Source of the DNA: Mucilaginibacter sp.
GTDB lineage: Bacteria; Bacteroidota; Bacteroidia; Sphingobacteriales; Sphingobacteriaceae
Assembly: GCA_028288315.1 (NCBI GenBank)
Contig: JAQBNY010000048.1
Coordinates: 1 to 8,957, forward strand
DNA length: 8,957 nt
Direction: 5' to 3'
Translations under genes and position numbers: made by a program
The notes under the pieces: model-generated
Databases searched by the model: none
Told to the model about the DNA's origin: nothing
Seen by the model: only the letters and a program-made list of their open reading frames with translations
Shown here: positions 6,690-8,957 of the stretch, piece by piece
How positions within the stretch are numbered: the first letter of the stretch is position 1
How the letters are laid out: every line of letters starts with the position of its first letter

Positions 6690-6797
6690 TTTATATCCCC
6701 CGGTTAACTATTCTCCGGGACAGGAATTGGCACCTTCTCCACCTTGGAGGGTTGCCAGCGGGTATTCGAGCCTGATCTCTCGCCGCTTCTTTATAAA
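6690..6797 (-). ncRNA. SAM-I riboswitch (S-box) aptamer
   Basis: Cis-acting RNA in the metY leader that binds S-adenosylmethionine. All helices can be drawn on the minus strand. P1 is TTTATA (6797-6792) with TATAAA (6695-6690). P2a is AGCGG (6787-6783) with CCGCT (6761-6757), and P2b is CGAG (6782-6779) with CTCG (6770-6767). P3 starts from the conserved GGCAACC (6756-6750) and pairs through AAGGTGCC (6736-6729). P4 is CCCGG (6719-6715) with CCGGG (6703-6699). The L2 bases CAGG (6774-6771) can form the S-box pseudoknot with CCTG (6724-6721) in ATTCCTG. The upper P2 sequence departs from the common GGGACTGGCCC form but pairs properly. It controls metY-metX-hom. No clear strong terminator follows at once, so the expression platform is not resolved. 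Confidence 0.93.
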
Positions 6798-6848
6798 CCA
6801 AAATCCTTGTGAGGGAATTGATCAAGGTATTGCTACCAAATAATGTTT

Positions 6849-6881
6849 CAAATATAGAGCAAACGGGATTTATATTCCAAA
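6849..6881 (-). promoter_or_regulatory. Promoter of the metY-metX-hom operon
   Basis: On the minus strand TTTG (6881-6878) is followed after 21 nt by TATATTTG (6856-6849), an exact fit to the Bacteroidota primary sigma consensus TTTG and TAnnTTTG. Transcription would start near 6842, about 45 nt before riboswitch helix P1. The first transcribed bases include a small hairpin GGTA-GCAA-TACC (6837-6826). Confidence 0.65.
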
Positions 6882-7011
6882 TTTAATTTTAATTTTATTA
6901 TCATCTGACTGTAAAACGGCTGTTACCTTATATTAAATTTAATTTATAAAATGTCTTAATCTGCCAGTAACGTTGTCGTGTTTACACCCAATGAGTTGTA
7001 TGATTTGTGTT

Positions 7012-7019
7012 TAAATTTG
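7012..7019 (+). promoter_or_regulatory. Possible -7 element for the DinB-like gene
   Basis: TAAATTTG matches the Bacteroidota -7 consensus TAnnTTTG and ends 19 nt before the ATG at 7039. No good TTTG element is found 19-23 nt upstream; the nearest TTG (6996-6998) is too close. The rest of 6882-7011 is AT-rich and shows nothing else recognisable. Confidence 0.3.
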
Positions 7020-7038
7020 GTTGATTAAAATAAGAACT

Positions 7039-7548
7039 ATGTCGGCCAAAAAAATACTATTAGCTCAGTACGATCTGCACATTTTATTGTTTAACAATGT
7101 TATTAAAGGTATTAGCGATGAGGAAGCCAACCAAAGTTTAGGACCCGGTTTAAATACCATTAAATGGTTAGCCGGGCATTTATTATGGAACGAAGGCAGC
7201 CTGGCCAACATAGGTGGTACAAAGGTTGTAATTCCCTGGGCTGATCATTTTTATTCGGTAGAGGGCGCAACAGATGAAGACCTTAATGCTCGGGAAAGCG
7301 AACTGCCAACCTTAGAAATGATAAAAAATAAATGGAACGAAATCTCGACTGATATAAGAGCCGGTTTGGCAAATTTATCTGACGAATCTCTTGATACAAA
7401 GGTAGATATACCGCATCCTATACACCGGTTTAATAATACACTTGCAGGCTTGTGGGCGTTTACTAACGATCATCAGGCTTATACCATTGGCCAGATAGCC
7501 GCGTTAAGGCGGGGCTTGGGTAAACCCGGCATGAGCTACAGCGGTTAG
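7039..7548 (+). CDS. DinB/YfiT-like four-helix protein
   Basis: A 169-aa protein of the DinB superfamily, a four-helix bundle fold with members that are metal-dependent thiol S-transferases (bacillithiol or mycothiol type) and others of unknown role. The ATG at 7039 is preferred to the TTG at 7021 because MSAKKILLAQYD begins the first helix directly. Visible marks are the first helix (YDLHILLFNNVIKGI), His47 in WLAGHLLWNEG (first metal ligand) and the C-terminal DHQAYTIGQIAALRRGLG (144-161). In typical members the last motif is HxxxHxGQ. Here His145 is kept but the second His is Thr149, so the metal site is probably changed. It stands alone on the plus strand between two sulfur amino acid loci on the minus strand, and its stop overlaps the stop of the convergent neighbour by four bases. 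A thiol link to its neighbours is tempting but unproven. Confidence 0.8.
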   Translation: MSAKKILLAQYDLHILLFNNVIKGISDEEANQSLGPGLNTIKWLAGHLLWNEGSLANIGGTKVVIPWADHFYSVEGATDEDLNARESELPTLEMIKNKWNEISTDIRAGLANLSDESLDTKVDIPHPIHRFNNTLAGLWAFTNDHQAYTIGQIAALRRGLGKPGMSYSG

Positions 7549-8660
7549 GCCATTGCCTGTTGCAAGTCGGCTATCAGGTCGTCAATATGCTCTAATCCGA
7601 CTGATACCCTCAGCAGGTTAAAAGGCGTTTTTGTATCCGGCCCTTCAATAGAAGCCCGATGTTCTATCAGACTTTCTACACCGCCCAAGCTGGTGGCCTG
7701 GGCAAATATTTTAACTGCGTTCACCACCTTTTTGGCTTCTTCCTCACCGCCTTTTAAGCAAAAGGAAAGCACTGCTCCAAAACCCGTCATTTGTGCTTTG
7801 GCAATAGCATACTGCGGATGCGATTGCAGGCCTGGAAACATCACTTTCTCCACCCGCGGATGGTTCTCTAAATATTCGGCAAGTAGTTGTGCGTTATGCA
7901 CATGGCCGCGCATACGATAAGGCAGGGTTTTAATGCTACGTGTTAAAAAATAGCAATCAGTAGGTGAGGGAATGGCACCACCCATAGTTTGCACATTGCG
8001 AATTTTTTCCCATAGCTCGTTTTTTTCTCTGGTAATGAGTGCGCCGCCCATTAAATCGCTGTGGCCGCCAAAATATTTTGTGGTTGAGTGCATTACAATA
8101 TCGGCACCTAAAGCCAGTGGCTGCTGGCAAAGCGGAGTAGCAAAGGTATTATCGCAAACTACTTTAAGATTATGTTTGGCAGCTATGGTAACCGCCTGTT
8201 TTATATCTGTAATTTTCAATAATGGGTTTGATGGCGTTTCTATCCATATTACGCCGGTATTAGGTTTAATGTGCGCTTTTACTACATCAGCATCATTTAC
8301 ATCAATAAAATCAAATTCTAAAATCCCCGCAAAAAGCATTTTTAATTGGTTGCGCAGTCCGTGGTACATATCATCCGGACAAATAATATGTGTACCCGGT
8401 TCCAATGCCTGGAAAACCGACATGCCCGCCGCATTACCTGATGAAAACGCCGCTGCCTCGGCACCATTCTCCAGCTTAGCCAATACATTCTCTAAAGCGG
8501 TACGGTTAGGGTTGGCCGCACGGCTGTATGAATAACCAGAATCATAACCGCCCTCATGGTTACGCTCAAACGTTGTAGACATAACTATTGGTTGTATCAC
8601 CGCTTTTGAAGTTTCGTCAATGTGGTTCCCGGCGTGTATGGCAATGGTTTCTATTTTCAT
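7545..8660 (-). CDS. Cystathionine gamma-synthase or gamma-lyase (Cys/Met metabolism PLP enzyme)
   Basis: A 371-aa PLP enzyme of the same family as MetY but of the shorter cystathionine enzyme type. It either joins activated homoserine to cysteine (gamma-synthase) or splits cystathionine to cysteine and 2-oxobutyrate (gamma-lyase). Motifs: IHAGNHIDETSKAV (8-21), YSYSRAANPNR (43-53), SSGNAAGMS (73-81), Tyr99 in DDMYHGLRN (PLP ring stacking), CDNTFATPL (169-177), the PLP Lys195 in VMHSTTKYFGGHSD, and SLGGVESLIEHRA near the C-terminus. After that the usual ASMTHA-type stretch reads ASIEGPDTKTPFNLLRVSVGLEH. Synthase and lyase cannot be separated from motifs alone. No SAM riboswitch is seen upstream, so it is probably controlled apart from metY. 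A short in-frame ORF ends 9 nt before its start. It is convergent with the DinB-like gene, with overlapping stop codons and no terminator between them. Confidence 0.88.
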   Translation of the reverse strand: MKIETIAIHAGNHIDETSKAVIQPIVMSTTFERNHEGGYDSGYSYSRAANPNRTALENVLAKLENGAEAAAFSSGNAAGMSVFQALEPGTHIICPDDMYHGLRNQLKMLFAGILEFDFIDVNDADVVKAHIKPNTGVIWIETPSNPLLKITDIKQAVTIAAKHNLKVVCDNTFATPLCQQPLALGADIVMHSTTKYFGGHSDLMGGALITREKNELWEKIRNVQTMGGAIPSPTDCYFLTRSIKTLPYRMRGHVHNAQLLAEYLENHPRVEKVMFPGLQSHPQYAIAKAQMTGFGAVLSFCLKGGEEEAKKVVNAVKIFAQATSLGGVESLIEHRASIEGPDTKTPFNLLRVSVGLEHIDDLIADLQQAMA

Positions 8661-8669
8661 AATGTAATG

Positions 8670-8780
8670 TTATTCGTTCAAAATAAAAGTAAATATTTGG
8701 CATTTGCAGTAGCGATTTGCAAAACGTATAGTATTAATAGAAGCTTGTATATATAAAGCCGCTTGTAAATTCATCGTCAT
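8670..8780 (-). CDS. Possible upstream leader ORF of the cystathionine enzyme gene (36 aa)
   Basis: A minus-strand reading frame starts at ATG 8780-8778 (a second ATG is two codons later) and stops at TAA 8672-8670. It contains Arg-Tyr-Cys-Lys-Cys (residues 23-27). The stop is 9 nt before the ATG of the cystathionine synthase/lyase-like gene and in the same frame, so a ribosome ending there could restart at once. Cys codons in front of a gene of cysteine metabolism suggest a leader peptide. With only two Cys codons and AT-rich DNA, chance is a real alternative. An N-terminal extension broken by a stop is unlikely, since homologues normally begin near the annotated start. Confidence 0.25.
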   Translation of the reverse strand: MTMNLQAALYIQASINTIRFANRYCKCQIFTFILNE

Positions 8781-8839
8781 TTTAGATTTTTAAACATGGG
8801 GTGTATAAATACTTACTGTACAAAACTGCCGTATTTTAC

Positions 8840-8847
8840 TACCTTTG
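8840..8847 (+). promoter_or_regulatory. -7 promoter element for the mqnE-like gene
   Basis: TACCTTTG is an exact match to the Bacteroidota -7 consensus TAnnTTTG. It lies 17 nt before the ATG at 8865, which leaves a short, A/T-rich leader. The -33 region has no clean TTTG, so only the -7 box is called. Confidence 0.5.
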
Positions 8848-8864
8848 CCTAAATATTTTTCTAA

Positions 8865-8957
8865 ATGGAAGTATCAGATAATTTCCAGGTATTATTGAAT
8901 AACCCCCAACTGCTACCTGAACTTAAAGACATTGCTGAGAAGGTACTTCATAACCAG
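8865..8957 (+). CDS. N-terminus of a radical SAM protein, probably aminofutalosine synthase MqnE (cut by window end)
   Basis: Thirty-one codons are open to the right edge. The translation starts MEVSDNFQVLLNNPQLLP and continues with ELKDIAEKVL. This helical start (short lead, LL.NP.L, ELK.IAEKV) resembles the N-terminal region of CofH/MqnE-family radical SAM enzymes, which in MqnE make aminofutalosine in the futalosine route to menaquinone. The CxxxCxxC cluster motif that would settle it lies beyond the window. A good -7 box directly upstream and the A-rich start region support the start codon. Other members of the same radical SAM group (MqnC, or BioB-like proteins) remain possible. Confidence 0.45.
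   Translation, partial: MEVSDNFQVLLNNPQLLPELKDIAEKVLHNQ

Noticed and set aside
6932..6943. 12-bp palindrome ATTAAATTTAAT upstream of the DinB-like gene
   Set aside because: It could be an operator, but the whole region is AT-rich, where such palindromes are common by chance.
7972..8535. Plus-strand ORF of 187 codons opposite the cystathionine enzyme gene
   Set aside because: It is antisense to a clear PLP enzyme gene, has no family resemblance and a Ser/Cys-rich shadow composition.
8704..8723. Two copies of ATTTGCA and the palindrome TTTGCAAA upstream of the cystathionine enzyme gene
   Set aside because: Short and AT-rich, and they overlap the possible leader ORF; not enough to call an operator.
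8791..8825. Minus-strand TTTTG and CATGTTTA as a promoter for the cystathionine enzyme gene
   Set aside because: The spacing (22 nt) is acceptable but the -7 element misses two of the conserved bases.

Overview
The window looks like chromosome of a member of the Bacteroidota, most likely Sphingobacteriaceae (Mucilaginibacter or Pedobacter type). This is inferred from moderate-to-low GC, A-rich start regions without clear Shine-Dalgarno sequences, promoter elements of the Bacteroidota type (TTTG, about 20 nt, TAnnTTTG), and the met gene order. No mobile element, CRISPR array, tRNA or rRNA was seen.

Layout, left to right. (1) The 3' part of a 2-oxo acid dehydrogenase E2 gene (+) enters from the left edge. 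It ends at a 19-bp perfect hairpin that probably serves as a shared terminator. (2) A convergent gene for a polytopic membrane protein of the GT87/DUF2029 type (-). (3) The operon metY-metX-hom (-, 6457 to 2762), closed by a hairpin terminator. (4) A 580-bp intergenic region (6458-7038) holding a promoter, a SAM-I riboswitch and a previously unannotated 36-codon cysteine-rich reading frame on the minus strand, plus the upstream region of the next gene. (5) A DinB/YfiT-like gene (+) whose stop codon overlaps the stop of (6) a convergent cystathionine gamma-synthase/lyase-like gene (-). (7) A divergent gene start at the right edge (+) that resembles the N-terminus of the menaquinone enzyme MqnE.

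The centre of the window is sulfur amino acid synthesis. Hom makes homoserine, MetX acylates it, and MetY replaces the acyl group with sulfide to give homocysteine. The separate cystathionine synthase/lyase-like enzyme can link the same activated homoserine to cysteine, or break cystathionine down. The three-gene operon is led by a well-formed SAM-I aptamer whose helices P1 to P4 and pseudoknot can all be drawn from the sequence.

The most interesting signal lies just after that aptamer. An ORF starts 9 nt beyond P1 and ends Gly-Cys-Ile-Cys-Met-Cys-Cys-Cys-Cys-stop. This has the form of a cysteine-sensing (perhaps Cys plus Met) leader peptide, so the operon may be read by two sensors in series: SAM through RNA, and charged tRNA-Cys through translation. 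A second 36-codon ORF, containing Cys-Lys-Cys, ends 9 nt before the cystathionine synthase/lyase-like gene and may be a similar device, on weaker evidence.
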